Positions 1-11,215 of a stretch of DNA of 64,000 nucleotides are shown here, in pieces. Origin of the DNA: Toxorhynchites rutilus septentrionalis (lineage: Eukaryota > Arthropoda > Insecta > Diptera > Culicidae); the NCBI RefSeq assembly GCF_029784135.1, contig NC_073746.1, forward strand, positions 229,599,882 to 229,663,881, given 5' to 3'. The notes under the pieces were generated by a model that saw only the letters and a program-made list of their open reading frames with translations, made no database searches and was not told the DNA's origin. Numbering within the stretch: the stretch's first letter is position 1; each line of letters starts with the position of its first letter. Position numbers and translations under genes: made by a program.

Positions 1-439
1 TATTTATTGGATTCCACAAAGAATTCACAGATTTTAGTAAAATAACTTTTCATTATTAGTTATGACTTAATAGTAGCAATGATTTCTGTTTTATTCCTTT
101 TTAATGAAATTCCTGCACAACCTGATATATTTAATTCGTCTGATCTATGGCCTACCTCATCTGTTTCGTTCATCATACTATGAGTATGAACTTAGACAAG
201 ATAAAAAAAATCTCTAAAGAACTCTCCTTACCTGTGAAGTGTAAAGCATAGCTGATCTGGTTTTGGTAAGACAAGCTCGGCGTAGTTGCCAAAATCGCAT
301 TGAACATATAATTAAAATGATATTTTGAGCCGAGTATTGGGAGACAAACGGTCGGAACGCATGATTAGGTGATTTTGTAGTATGTCAATGCTAGAGCACA
401 CGTTGTGAAAGAAGTCAAGATATACTTGGAAACGTTGAA
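1..439. other. AT-rich stretch, no gene seen
   Basis: No reading frame with recognisable protein similarity and no repeat I can name. The sequence after about 300 does not continue the mariner terminus that follows. Confidence 0.5.
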
Positions 440-663
440 ATGAAAACTCGTCGTATTCTCCATTTTAACTTTCACAATATGAACAGCAAAGTTATATCAT
501 TAATAAAACATGGAAAATTCAGTGATAATAGTATTTTTTTTAGTGTGAAATGTCACCTTTACTACGAACCTAAATTTGAAATTATATGATCGATATTACG
601 CGAGATATTGATCACTAAAGCCAGCTACCCAGAAAATAATGGATTATTTTTTCCCCAACATAA
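440..663 (-). mobile_element. Solo mariner terminus with start of transposase leader
   Basis: Read on the minus strand, it begins at about 663 with a TTGGGGAAAAA-type mariner end. It then matches, base for base over long stretches, the 5' end of the mariner relic at 41788-41975: both contain AGTAGCTGG/GGTAGCTGG, ATCAATATCTCGCG and TGACATTTCACACTA. An ATG at 463 (minus) is in the right place for the transposase start, but the protein after it is not mariner-like. Only the terminal repeat and leader survive. Confidence 0.65.
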
Positions 664-1503
664 TATAATTAGAGTAAATAGCTACAAAAGTGTTGCAAAA
701 GCAGTGGGAACAAAGCCTTGAGATTAAACTCAGGGAAATGATGCCATTTATTATTATACTAGCTGACCCGGCAAACGTTGTTCTGCCATATAAATTAGTT
801 CTAGTGAATATTTTGATTCAATGGATTACAGAATGCGAAAATTCGATTCGTTCGGGTGATTCTGACTTGATAGGACTTCAGAATACGGGTGAGTAGTTAA
901 TCAGTAAACGGATTAGGAATTTCCGAGGAAATTACACTATCGATTTTCTCAGGGCGAAATTTTTCCACTAACCAATCTAAAAATCTGTGTATGAGGTAAT
1001 CCTCGCGTTTGCCATTTAACCTAATAGATTCAGTAACGTGTGGGACTGAATACGTGTAATGCTGTAATAATGCTCATTAAAGACTCCATTTTATGTTTGG
1101 ACGCACGTGCTGCAATGTCATGTGCATTGGGTTTTGATCTGGCAATAGCAAAGGCTGTGTCGGCATTGTTCATGATAGCATCTCGCGAGCAAATGTAGTG
1201 TGTGCTTTTTTTTTTATTTTTACTCATTTTATCTCAAGACTATGATGATGATGACATTAATTTGGTTTCGCGAATAAAATAAAAGCATTCCAAGGGGTTG
1301 AATGCGGAAACCGGAGTGAAGCTCGGGATAGCTCAACCGTAATACTCGAAAAATCATCTCTTACACAGATAATTATAACGAAATTTTTCTGTGTTGTTGC
1401 GGATTTCATTGCAGATTCAGGTTGATACCTTTATACTCAAGATTGACTATTGAAGTATATTAACATACCGTTGAATGTAAGGTCTGAGTTATCGGCTGCA
1501 ATT
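664..1503. other. Non-coding, possible repeat phrase near 759
   Basis: Short open frames only. The phrase CTAGCTGACCCGGCAAACG near 760 looks like a dispersed insect repeat, but I cannot name the family. A short GATGATGATGATG run lies near 1240. Nothing else is supported. Confidence 0.35.
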
Positions 1504-1849
1504 AGGACTAGGTTTGTTCAGCTGTCTGGCCTCGAAAACGATTAACATACCTTATCGGGTATCTAGTGAAGTGGGAATTCCTTCGTAAATTCAAAGCTAA
1601 TATTTACATAGGTATTGGGTTCAATTGCTGATCGGTCAAGGATTTTCTCGGGTTGGAAACTTTTTTGACATGCCTTGGCTTGGGTTTGCTCAGCTGCTTG
1701 AACTCGGAAACGATCGCATCTTGGTTGGGGATCTGATAAAGCGGTAATTTAATTCCCTTATAAGTTCGTGGCTAATACTAACCCAGGTATTGGGTTCAAT
1801 TTACGATCGGTCTAGGGTCTTCCCGGGTTGGAAATTCTCTCGACATGCC
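1504..1849 (+). repeat. Two tandem ~173-bp SINE-like units
   Basis: Unit A (1504-1674) and unit B (1675-1849) align throughout: TTTGTTCAGCTG/TTTGCTCAGCTG near the start, GTATTGGGTTCAATT in the middle and CGGGTTGGAAA...GACATGCC at the end. Each has a sequence close to a Pol III box B (GGTTCAATT) at a matching position. This suggests tRNA-derived SINE material duplicated head to tail. The box A assignment is weak, so SINE origin is an inference. Confidence 0.55.
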
Positions 1850-2272
1850 ATGGAATAATTACGATCAGATATATTGTTCTTTCGATTAGTAGTCTATGCC
1901 TGCCAAATAACCAGTTCGTTCTCATTTCAATTTAATTTGTTTACTAACCAGTTGATAAAAAATATAAATACCGTAATATAATTATTAGCAGTAAGATAAC
2001 TCGTCCCGCTTAAATCTTTGTCGGGGAATGAGGTGGCACCATCATCATAATCAACGCTTCAATCATCTGGCTACTGAATCATTCAAGTCGGCTTTAAGTC
2101 GCTTGTAGCGGCCTTGATGAATTACTCCATTTTTTCCAATTACGATACACCCGTCTTAATCATGCGAATTGTGTAACTTCAAACAAAAAATTTTCTTCCA
2201 CCGCTATTCCTTTCTACGACGTCAAAATTGCTACTGAGATCATTCACATGTTCGTACATTATTCTTAAACGA
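1850..2272. other. Non-coding, nothing recognised
   Basis: No supported gene or repeat. Short ATCATCATA microsatellite-like motifs near 2040. Confidence 0.4.
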
Positions 2273-3121
2273 TTAATGTGCGATTCACATAGAACGTTAC
2301 GAAGAAGAACGTGTACGTTCCGTCAACGTCTCCACCTATTCACACATGCAGTCAATACTGCCACCAGCCCGTCACGTCAAATGTCAAACAAATGATTTAT
2401 TTAATGTTATTCATGGTGTCGCCATCTACAACAATTTTAAATTGCAATGCCCTCTTTCGAATCAGCATGCCTAGAATCAGTCCTAAATTTTGAAAAATTC
2501 AATTAAATTCATTGAATTAAAATGCTTGAACCCCGTAGTCCGACTCTTATTCAACAATAATAATATATAGACTATTTCTCTCAGCTAGGCGCGAATTATT
2601 TTCACTCCGAAATTTGGAACTAAGAGATATGTTGGCATAAAAAGTACAGTATGTTACTTATAATGCGACATGCCGAGGCACCATTTAGTGTCGCATTGGA
2701 GGCAATCTTGACCAATAATTGGACATTTGCGACAGGTGGCGACTTTCAAAGTGGGGCTATAATTTGGGCCGAGAACTCAATGTTTACAAAAATGTCCAAT
2801 TAGAGGTAAAATTTCTAATTAAACATCACAGGTCTGTCCAATTAGCAAAATGTCGAATTAGATGTAAATTACTGTACAACCAAAATCAAAACAAAAGCCG
2901 TGACACAAAGCCCAGACAAAAACCAAACGAGCCGTCCGTCTCCGTCAATTATTCTTTTCTATAAATCCTGCCGGTCGTTTTCGTTGAACGTATTCTGACG
3001 GGTCGTTACGTTGCCGGTGTATGTGAATGTTTTCATAATAATTACTTGGTAGAATAACTGACGTAACGTGACGTGACGGGACGTGAACGTGACGTGGATG
3101 TTGTATGTGAATCGCACTTAA
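2273..3121. mobile_element. MITE-like element with ~22-bp inverted ends
   Basis: The left end TTAATGTGCGATTCACATAG (2273) is the inverse of the right end, which read backwards from 3121 is TTAAGTGCGATTCACATACA. They differ by one indel and one substitution. Both ends start with TTAA, which may be the target duplication. Just inside both ends are ACGT-rich repeats, including CGTAACGTGACGTGACG near 3063 and AACGTTACG near 2293. There is no transposase, so this would be non-autonomous. Confidence 0.55.
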
Positions 3122-3664
3122 TTCGACTAATGTTCCTATGTGGTTTTGTTGACGAATGCCGGCATCCGTTATATGACGATTATGATATATCGATTAGATC
3201 ACTACTCACAAATGTAGCCAATTATAGGAAAACGGCGAAGGCAAAGTGATAAATACTACAGTCAGCATGGTAGTCGAATTTCAATTCCTCACACAGAGTA
3301 TGTTCTGTGTTTCAGGGAAATTGTGAGTGAGACCGGTAGTTGGAGTAAGACTGACAAGCGGTTGATTTTAATATTCAACTTCTAACTTAACAAAAAAGTG
3401 TAAAAAATTAATAAATATTGAAAATTCTAAGCGATTTTTTATTCGGGTGTAATTTTTGCGGCCTCAATATTAAGCAGATTCACTTTTTCATATTTCGGTT
3501 CCTAAGTTAACACCGAAGCGATGTTAGGAATGTACCTAGTATAGCCATAAATCCTGTCATGGAAAAAAAAAGTCGTAACACAGCAGCCGTGTAGTGTGAT
3601 GTCCCTTTTTAACTCTCACTAAGTTTCGCGGTCCCATCAGTATTTGTTTGGTTGCTTAGAAACG
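3122..3664. other. Non-coding, nothing recognised
   Basis: AT-rich sequence without a supported gene or clear repeat. Confidence 0.4.
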
Positions 3665-4010
3665 ATGATGTTCGGTCTGTACAAGAAGCGTGTGGGAATT
3701 GTCGCATTATTTAAGTGCGTGAAGACGGCGAAAGTGATCTACGAGCTACAGCTGATGATCAACCAAGAGAGGGATGTTGGAGGTCGGTACGGCAGCACAA
3801 TGTGATTTATGCCGGTCGTGAACACGTTCGGCGCAATCCTGTTCGTAAACAAAAGCGTTTAGTAGTCGAAATGAATGTTTCCAAGCGCAGCATAAGTCAT
3901 ATTTTGCGTGAAGATTTACAGCTCAGTGCGTACAAGAGATGTGTGAGCTGACACCCAGCATGAAGAAAAAACGATTGGAATGATGCAAAATACTTCTGAA
4001 ATAGCAAGTT
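3665..4010 (+). pseudogene. Decayed Tc1/mariner-type (D37E-like) transposase, N-terminal part
   Basis: Three reading frames must be combined. First, 3668-3740 gives YKKRVGIVALFKCVKTAKV, like the opening helix of mosquito mariner/D37E DNA-binding domains. Second, 3820-3950 gives RRNPVRKQKRLVVEMNVSKR...HILREDLQLSAYKR, a typical second helix-turn-helix. Third, about 3950-4000 gives LTPSMKKKRLE, the linker normally found before the catalytic domain. At least two frame changes and a stop separate them. The DDE catalytic core was not found downstream. Family assignment rests on pattern recognition, and fragment status is clear from the frame breaks. Confidence 0.7.
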
Positions 4011-5701
4011 ACAAACTCTCCAGATTTCATCTTCGGTAACCCAGTCTTACAACCATTGGTGTAGCGATTGACGATTGGTGCAAGTGTTCACGACCATGTC
4101 TTTTCAAATAATTTTATCAAAAATGTTAGTTTCTAATACTTTTGATACCTTCAATCAAAATTTAAACTATTTATCTCATTCTGTTCTAAAGCTATGATTT
4201 TTCAAATGACTGACCAAACCTATACCTACACTGGGTACTAAGTAGGTAAATTCCATATGTTAGTAAGAATTAGTGAATCATTTAAAGAATCGTACTGATG
4301 GGTCAGACGGACATCTTCTAATGGAGGTAAGACGAACAGTGAAAATTTGGTGATAAATAGTGCATCCAACTGGCGATCTCTTACTTTCTCTCAGTTTGTT
4401 TACATTTAAGTTGCTGGACAGACAAACGACGTGAGAGAAAATAAGATCACTCGCTAGCAATAAACGATAAACGGATACGCAATGCAATACGTGAAGCGTA
4501 CATTCACCATATATCCGTTTTACCCAACCACGAAAAAGTTCAACATGTCATTCGGTTATTCCAGTGAGAAAGATTGGAAAACATTATTTTTGTGAATCCT
4601 TTTACCATACAATTTGGAAAGTACTATAGTGAACTGCTAAAAACTATATCGAAGTTGTCTGTTGTCGACACCTGAAACATGCATAAAAGTGTTATAAATG
4701 AATATGGGTTCTGAAATATACGAGTGTTATCCAGAAAGTTGCAGAAGTTTTTGACTTACATGGAAGTCGACCATCATCTTGGTGTAGAAAGATTCCTCAG
4801 TACGCATCAAGCTGTGGTACCGGGAGGTCAGTATCTCTCTCACTTTTCTCTACTTATTCTTCTATTTCCAAACACTTCAGAAAGTTTGCGATGGATAGCA
4901 ATTGGTGTGTAATTTTTTGTCAGCAAGAAATAGCTTGTTGCGTACTAAACGCAGGATTCTTCACATTTCAGACACTAATATGGCGGCTCTAGCTCCGCAA
5001 AACATCTGCTACTTTCTGGATAGCTCTTTCAATTTGCGGAGAGAAGTTTCGACGGTTCTACAATTGAAATTAAGAGAATCGAGAATCTTCAAACAATTGA
5101 AACGCTGATTTGGAAGAAAGATTGACTGAAGATTATAGCTAAACACAGTCAGAAATTTTTCAAGCAATGGGAATGGTCTAAAAAGCTAGAAATTGAGATT
5201 CAAATGAGTTGGAAGCCGGAGACTTCGACCATCGTAAAACCATTGTTTTTTATTGAATAATTCTATCCATAGAGAGAAAAAAGGGACATATTATATTGAT
5301 TCGAAATATGAATAAGTTTGGGTAAAGCCTATTATAGCAGCCAAATGATGTTACTTGTCCCAATTTTATGTTCTCTATTTTATGATATTAGAAGGTGACT
5401 TAAGATTATCACTTAATCCGAACGAAACAGCTGAATTTTACGGGAGAGCTATCTCTTCTCACGAATGCATATAAATTTGACTTAATAATTTGGATGCAAT
5501 TCATCATAAAATCTAAGGATCGCATTAAATAAAACAAGGAAAAAAGTAAAATATTCGATGAGATTTTAAGAACGACAATGTCAGACTTTTCTGCAGGTTA
5601 CTTAACACCTATCATGACGCCTTCAATGTCTCGTTCAAATTGATACGATGACGCTAAAGTCTGCTTCATTTAATATTGGAACACAAACAATTGCGTGTAG
5701 T
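4011..5701. other. Non-coding, nothing recognised
   Basis: About 1.7 kb without a supported gene. Candidate frames of 60-70 residues have no recognisable motif. The last 60 bases (about 5640-5701) include TTTAATATTGGAACAC, which may be the 3' terminus of the adjoining DD37E transposon. Confidence 0.4.
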
Positions 5702-6889
5702 TCAGTCATTTATTAACGAATTCATAATTTGTTTTTCATACAAATGTAGCATTTTCTTTACTCTTTCATAAAAAAAATAAAAAAAATATTCATTGCTGTT
5801 TCGAAGAAATTCTCGTACTTTTCCCGTAATACGGCACATTAGGCGGCGCACACCCTTTTCGTCCACCGTTTTGGCGATTTGATTCCACCAGTTCTTCATT
5901 TGAGTCATGTTCTTAACAAGTTTTCCCTTTGCCTTAAGCCTCCGCTTCGTGATTGCCCAGTATTTCTCTATCGGCCGGAACTGGGGGCAGTTTGGGGGGT
6001 TGAGGTCCTTCGGTATTACGCTGACCCCGTTCGTTGCGTACCATTCCATAACCGTTTTGTTGTAATGGCAGCTTGCGAGGTCCGGCCAAAACATTACTGG
6101 ACGGTCGTGGGCACGAATAAACGGCAGAATCCGTTTCTGTAGGCACTCTTTTTTGTAGACTTCTATGACATCAGTCTTGTCAGTGAGAAAGACTTTGGTT
6201 TTCTGTCCACAACTGCATATCCCCTGCCAAATCATGTACTTGCGGAAGAATTTATCCGCAAACACGAACTTTAATTTTGCAGGTACATCCCCCCGAGCCG
6301 TCGCCAAATAAAATTTTTGACCTGGGATTTGCCCAAAGTCCGCCTTCACGTAGGTCTCATCGTCCATCAGAATACATCCGTCGAACTTTGTCAGCACTTG
6401 GTCGTACAGCTTTCGAGCACGGATTCTGGCCACATTTTTCTGCTTCAGCGTCCGAATTGGCTGTTTGCTGGCTCGGAATGACCTTATTCCTTCCCGGAGA
6501 CGAATTCGTCGCACCGTACTGTGAGCGGCCTGGAACTTATTGGCCAAATCGCGGTCTGAAAGATTGGGATTCCTCTTGACGGCCTTGATGACTTTCCCAC
6601 GCAGTTTCCGGTCGACAGTTCCACTCCGACGCTTCGAATGCGGCTTCCGAGCCGTCGTCAATGTTTCCTTGTACTGCTTGATAACACGCCATACGGTTCT
6701 TCTCGGACGAAACACTCTATGTGTTGAAAGGAAAAATAAATGGATAAGTAGTAGTAATCGAATCATAGTTCTACGGAAAACAGGCATTTTCAAAATTAAG
6801 TTCGGAACATTAGGAGCAAACATATATTTTGCATGTATATTCCAAACAGTCATACCAACCAACATACCCAGTTGCATTTCTGAATGCAT
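5702..6889 (-). CDS. DD37E (ITmD37E-type) transposase
   Basis: This would be the DDE transposase that cuts and rejoins a Tc1/mariner-superfamily transposon in the nucleus. From residue about 65 a helix-turn-helix segment (RRTVWRVIKQYKET) is followed by a second DNA-binding helix (SDRDLANKFQ...STVRRI). The catalytic core has D in LMDDETYV (about residue 175), D in FWPDLASCHY (about 268) and E in RPIEKYW (about 306). Exactly 37 residues separate the second D from E, which defines the DD37E group known from mosquitoes. The frame is uninterrupted over the whole catalytic domain. Oddity: residues 1-60 from the ATG at 6889 do not look like the family and contain a hydrophobic run. A pyrimidine-rich tract ending in AACACATAG just before VFRPRRTVWR (about 6717) looks like a splice acceptor. 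The true 5' end may therefore be spliced or eroded. Clear terminal inverted repeats were not identified. Confidence 0.85.
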   Translation of the reverse strand: MHSEMQLGMLVGMTVWNIHAKYMFAPNVPNLILKMPVFRRTMIRLLLLIHLFFLSTHRVFRPRRTVWRVIKQYKETLTTARKPHSKRRSGTVDRKLRGKVIKAVKRNPNLSDRDLANKFQAAHSTVRRIRLREGIRSFRASKQPIRTLKQKNVARIRARKLYDQVLTKFDGCILMDDETYVKADFGQIPGQKFYLATARGDVPAKLKFVFADKFFRKYMIWQGICSCGQKTKVFLTDKTDVIEVYKKECLQKRILPFIRAHDRPVMFWPDLASCHYNKTVMEWYATNGVSVIPKDLNPPNCPQFRPIEKYWAITKRRLKAKGKLVKNMTQMKNWWNQIAKTVDEKGVRRLMCRITGKVREFLRNSNEYFFYFFYERVKKMLHLYEKQIMNSLIND

Positions 6890-8752
6890 CTGAACAATAT
6901 TGAAGAAACATCAAATACCTGTAACAGGGCAAATATGGAGTTATTACTCGTACCACGGTGCGTCTTCGACATATTTCATTCGATTTACTTTTTGCACTCC
7001 GCTCTCATCAGACTCCTCAGACTTTTCTCCCGTTTTGTCATACCGCTATCAATATTCCTCACCTGACATGATCTAGGCGGTTCACGCTATTAATAAAAGA
7101 CACAAGATTAATTTATGCAAGGTAAAGACATGCTGCTGCAAAGCTGCATACATTAGCATCGCTATATTTCCACGCTCCCCACCGAGCATCCGTCGTCCCC
7201 CGTGTTGATGTTTCCTTTTCTGCGACCCAACGAGGAAAGCAGCACCACGATTATTATGGTCTTCTGCTTCGGTCGTACCGACGTATCGCAAAAAGGGAGA
7301 GGGTGAGATGTATTAATGCATGCTGTCGATTATCGACAGCCCGGAAGTAAATTACTGCGGTAAATTAAATGGCCGCAGTTTCGATAGCAGATCAGCGACA
7401 ATGTATTCGAATCTGCAAATGCATTCCGGAATCCTAGAATGCGGAATAAGTGACAAGCACTTACGAGTTTGACCAGACTTATTTACAATACAATGTGAAT
7501 ATATTCATGGCACAAAAATGAACGGTTTTCACAACGTAAACAAAACACACAGGGTCCGGCACGAACGAACTTCCAATCATCAATTATCACTACTAGATGT
7601 GACATGACACTTGCGTAATGAATTTGTTTTAGTTTGTACAGTTCGAAAATCATTGAAGGAACCACCTTCGGAGGGTATTTAATCGAAATTGCATGAATGT
7701 AGTGTATAATGGAAACATTTTCTGTTATGTATTCGAAAACAAGGCGTTCCTTTTTAAAAAAAGTGTTTACATATACTGAAGTCAATTTTAAGTAACATTC
7801 ACTAATAAGGATTAGAAGAGGTATTGTCGTTTATTGACTCCATTGGGTGACTTTTTAGTCACCGTTTAATTTTATTCAGTTATCGCCACTTAGCAAGAGA
7901 CACCTGACGGCGGTCGTCGAAAATCTGCTCAGTGCAAAACCTACGATAAAATTTACTGCTTATACTAAGACCCCCACAAACACTCAATAAACTACCAAGG
8001 TTTTTTGTGTCCTGCAATGATCGTATCTCCTCCCGCATGACATCGATGAACTGGAATAGCTATGATTAATGAGTTCCGATTGAGTATTTTTGCGTTACGC
8101 TCATGATTGTGATCCTTTCCAACGTTGAATGCACAAATGCTTCCGTGTTCTGTTCCTAGCGAAACAGTTCGATTATAGATAAATAAATAAAGAGTTTGGC
8201 CGTTAAAATGGCGCAATAAGTTAATCTCAAACCGACGTGAACCTATTCATATCACTCGGTAATCCGGTGTTCCCTTCGGGTTTTCATATCGGATTGGCAA
8301 TCGCGGACCTCGGTGGATACTATGACTACGACGGGTAATAAAATGATTAATTAATACCAATCCATGGGAGATAATTAGCGCGATAATGTAGCAAAATTGA
8401 TATTTCTGGCCGGTCGGTTCGTTGCCAGGTTCTGCGCAGCAACAGCCCAGTGACCTAGACGGGTGGGATCAAGTTACGAGTCTACTCATTCACTGTGAGA
8501 TACATATGTTGAGTGTTACACTTCAGTGAACACAATTCGTGTGAAACGTATGTTGATCAATGAACATGATAATGTACCAGTTTTGGCGATGTGATCCTGT
8601 GGACAAACATGACGTGTGAAGCCAAAGCACTGCGCCATGACGAGGTAATAAGCAGCTCACCGACTCGAATGTAAGTTTCAGCCAAACGGTGATTAATTTG
8701 CGCAAATAAATCAGTTCAACGAACTGACGGAACTCTGTCCTGACCGTTGAGG
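6890..8752. other. Non-coding with possible conserved islands
   Basis: There are no TE motifs and no convincing coding frame. The 100-residue open frame at 7483-7785 (minus) has no recognisable feature. Two islands, 7300-7440 and 8220-8420, have complex, non-repetitive sequence with TTAATTAA/TAATTA homeodomain-like sites and a TCGATTATCGA palindrome near 7325. They could be enhancer sequence, but that is inference only. Confidence 0.3.
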
Positions 8753-8799
8753 TAATTTTAAGTGATTGGTTTGATCTCATAACCAATCACTTAAAATTA
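8753..8799. repeat. Perfect 19-bp hairpin, 9-nt loop
   Basis: Arms 8753-8771 and 8781-8799 are exact reverse complements (TAATTTTAAGTGATTGGTT). A run of ten or more T follows about 12 bases downstream. Confidence 0.85.
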
Positions 8800-8920
8800 A
8801 CATTACTTGTTTTTTTTTTACTTAAAATTACAATCAGTCATAAGTAAGTAATAATCAGAGAAACAGAGTGCGGAGTCGATATTTTTAGATGATTTTTGAA
8901 ATGCTGTAACTTCGTGAAAA

Positions 8921-9164
8921 TGTTGATACGTTTAGCCACTTTTCTAGACGAACGATCAAAGTTTAAAGTGAATTAAAGGAGCACTTCATCGCAAATTGTA
9001 CCTATGCGCACCCTCGGATCTTATAAAAACGAAAGTTACGAATCGTACATTCTGAGGGTACGCGTAAAATTTTATGCTTCTGATACAGTTTGCGATGAAG
9101 CGCTCCTCTAATTTACTCCAAACATTGATCGATCGACTAAAAATAGTGGCTATACGTATCAACA
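8921..9164. repeat. Palindromic foldback (MITE-like) element
   Basis: The left arm (8921-9016) and right arm (about 9050-9164) are imperfect reverse complements. Matching blocks include TGTTGATACG/CGTATCAACA, GGAGCACTTCATCGCAAA/TTTGCGATGAAGCGCTCC and CACCCTCGG/CTGAGGGT. The whole unit can fold on itself with a loop of about 30 bases and has no coding capacity. Confidence 0.75.
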
Positions 9165-9661
9165 TAAACAAAAAACACATATACAAAAAGACAAAATTAA
9201 TTTTTCTTCATAAAACGATGTTTTTATGCATAATCTTCCGGAAAACACAAATAAAGTTATAGTTTGTTCCCAGCTTTGAAAAAAAAACAACATCAAGCTC
9301 AATTGTCCCATGTTGATATTCTAAGCATAACTGGTCGGGGTTCTGCCAAAACGAACCAAGCGCCAAAGCATTATTTTGAGATATTTCGATTTGAAGTTTG
9401 GGCTCCCACTAATTGACTGTGTCTGATCAAATCTATCATTTCATCGCTCACATGTTACAAACAGGGTGTTAAACATAATACTCCTTCTCATGCTGTAAGC
9501 ACACATCTTCGTCAATTTCTGATTCAGAACCTTTAGGAAAATGAAACATACAAAATTATGTTGTTGCTGGATACCCAAAACTTCCTTTTTTTTGCAGCTT
9601 GAGCGAACCAAGTACATTAGTATTTTGTAACGCCTCTTGACTAATTTCATGAATGGTATAT
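9165..9661. other. Non-coding, nothing recognised
   Basis: AT-rich sequence with no gene or repeat I can support. Confidence 0.4.
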
Positions 9662-10465
9662 ATAGGACTGGGGAAAAAGAAATGTCGTATTTCTGATCGA
9701 AATTTGACGCTTTATTTAACATACTTAAAATTATCCAATTTAAGTCGAATATGCGCCGTTTTGTTCGCAAACTTGTTGCCATTTAGAAGGCAACTTCATT
9801 ATCCCCCCCTTATAAACCCCCCCCCTCCTTATTTGCAAAAACTCAGACAGCCAGTTTTCGCAAGCCTCTTTTGAGGCCTTAGTATCACCAAGAGCGTTTT
9901 GCATAGACCGGAAGAGATAATAATCACTTGAAGCCAGGTCCGGACTATACGGTGGGCGCAATAGGACATCCCATCCGAGCTCCCGTAGCTTCTGGCGGGT
10001 CATCAAATATGTGTGAGGCCGAGCATTGTCCTAGTGGAAAACAACACCATTCCTATCGATCATTTCTGGCCGCTTCTGGTCAATCGCCTGCTTATAACGG
10101 TCAAGCTGCTCATAGTAGAGAACCGAGTTTATGGTCTGGCCATAATTGAGCAGGTCATAGTGGATGATTCCCTTCCAATCTCACCAAACACACAGCAAAA
10201 CCTCCCTGGCCGTCAATCCGGAATTGGCGATGGTTTGGGCCGGATCACCGCGCTTCGACCGTGCTTTTTCACTTTAGGTTGTCGTACGTGTTCCACTTTT
10301 CATCACCAGCCACCATCTTCTTCAAAAATGGGTCGAGTTCGTACCGCAAAGGGTCGCTTATTCTTTGCAAATATGTTTCCGCTGAATATTTGTCCAGCTT
10401 AACTACTGCAGCTATCCAGAAGCTTGAAGTTTGCCAACCAATGTATCGAACTCCTCCCACACATA
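9662..10465 (-). pseudogene. 5'-truncated, decayed mariner (DD34D) transposase
   Basis: The minus-strand reading gives the mariner catalytic core in order: PFLKKMVAGDEKW (first catalytic D, about 10300), LTAREVLLCVW, GIIHYDLLNYGQT, DNARPHTYL (second D, about 10025) and PPYSPDLASSDYYLF (third D, about 9925), then the C-terminus to QNGAYST at 9743. Damage includes a TAG stop at 10031-10033 replacing the residue before the second catalytic D, frameshifts around 10150-10270, and loss of the DNA-binding half. The element's 3' inverted terminus, GGACTGGGGAAAAAGAAATG, sits at 9666, consistent with a mariner end. It is dead as a transposase source. Confidence 0.85.
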
Positions 10466-10577
10466 TGACTGCGCTTCATCTGATCTGACTGCTAACTGCT
10501 ACTTGCTTAGATATTTTTTAGCTGTTAGTACATTATCTGTATTATTACTATGTTTAAACACAATGAAACCGTTTAAT

Positions 10578-10757
10578 TTAACACGTTCAGCCCCGAATCG
10601 GTCTCTAGGGACTGATATTCAGTTTTTCTTGGAAAAACGTTCATCACTGGGGCAGTCAGTTTCAAAATTAGGAAATAAGAAATACCATAGTTTGTTTTCG
10701 GATGTTTTATGATATGTGACTAATTTAGAGTCGAATTTCCGGGACTCAAAGTGTTAA
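10578..10757. mobile_element. 180-bp TTAA-flanked MITE
   Basis: TTAACACGTTCAGCCCCG (10578) is inverted as TTAACACTTTGAGTCCCG, read from 10757 backwards (14 of 18 positions match). TTAA at each end suggests a piggyBac-type target. The ends resemble those of the MITE at 38268. Confidence 0.6.
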
Positions 10758-11215
10758 AAAATTATTTTTGTTATTTTCTAGTTTTTGGAAAAAAATATAT
10801 ATCGCCATTTTGTGCCTGGCCGATTTGGATTTGGATTTTTCACAAATAACTGTGAAAATTATTAGTCGAGTTCTTTCATTTGATAACCATAGTGATGTGG
10901 TTTCAAAAAAATATACTTCACCATTTTGTGACGGCGGCCATTTTGGATTTACAAGATCATTAAGTACGCAGTTATAAAATGACAACAGAGATGAAGGTGT
11001 ATTCCAAATTTCATATCAATCGGTCAATATGAAGAGGGTCGAATTTCTACTAATGTGGGAAAACGCTAGAAACAAACATACTAACTTATAAATTTACAAA
11101 CATACAAGCAGATCAAGCTAAATAAAACCGCTTAAGAAGCATCATATAAACACACAAATACACATTGTGATGGGAAATTTAGAATGGGATACATAACTTT
11201 CCTGTACTGCCGCAG
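10758..11215. other. Non-coding, probable repeat-derived
   Basis: Contains CGCCATTTTGTG and GGCCATTTTGGATT phrases in a direct arrangement (10802 and 10936), suggesting an old dispersed repeat. No gene. Confidence 0.3.

Noticed and set aside
7483..7785. 100-residue frame, minus strand
   Set aside because: AT-rich codon content and no motif.
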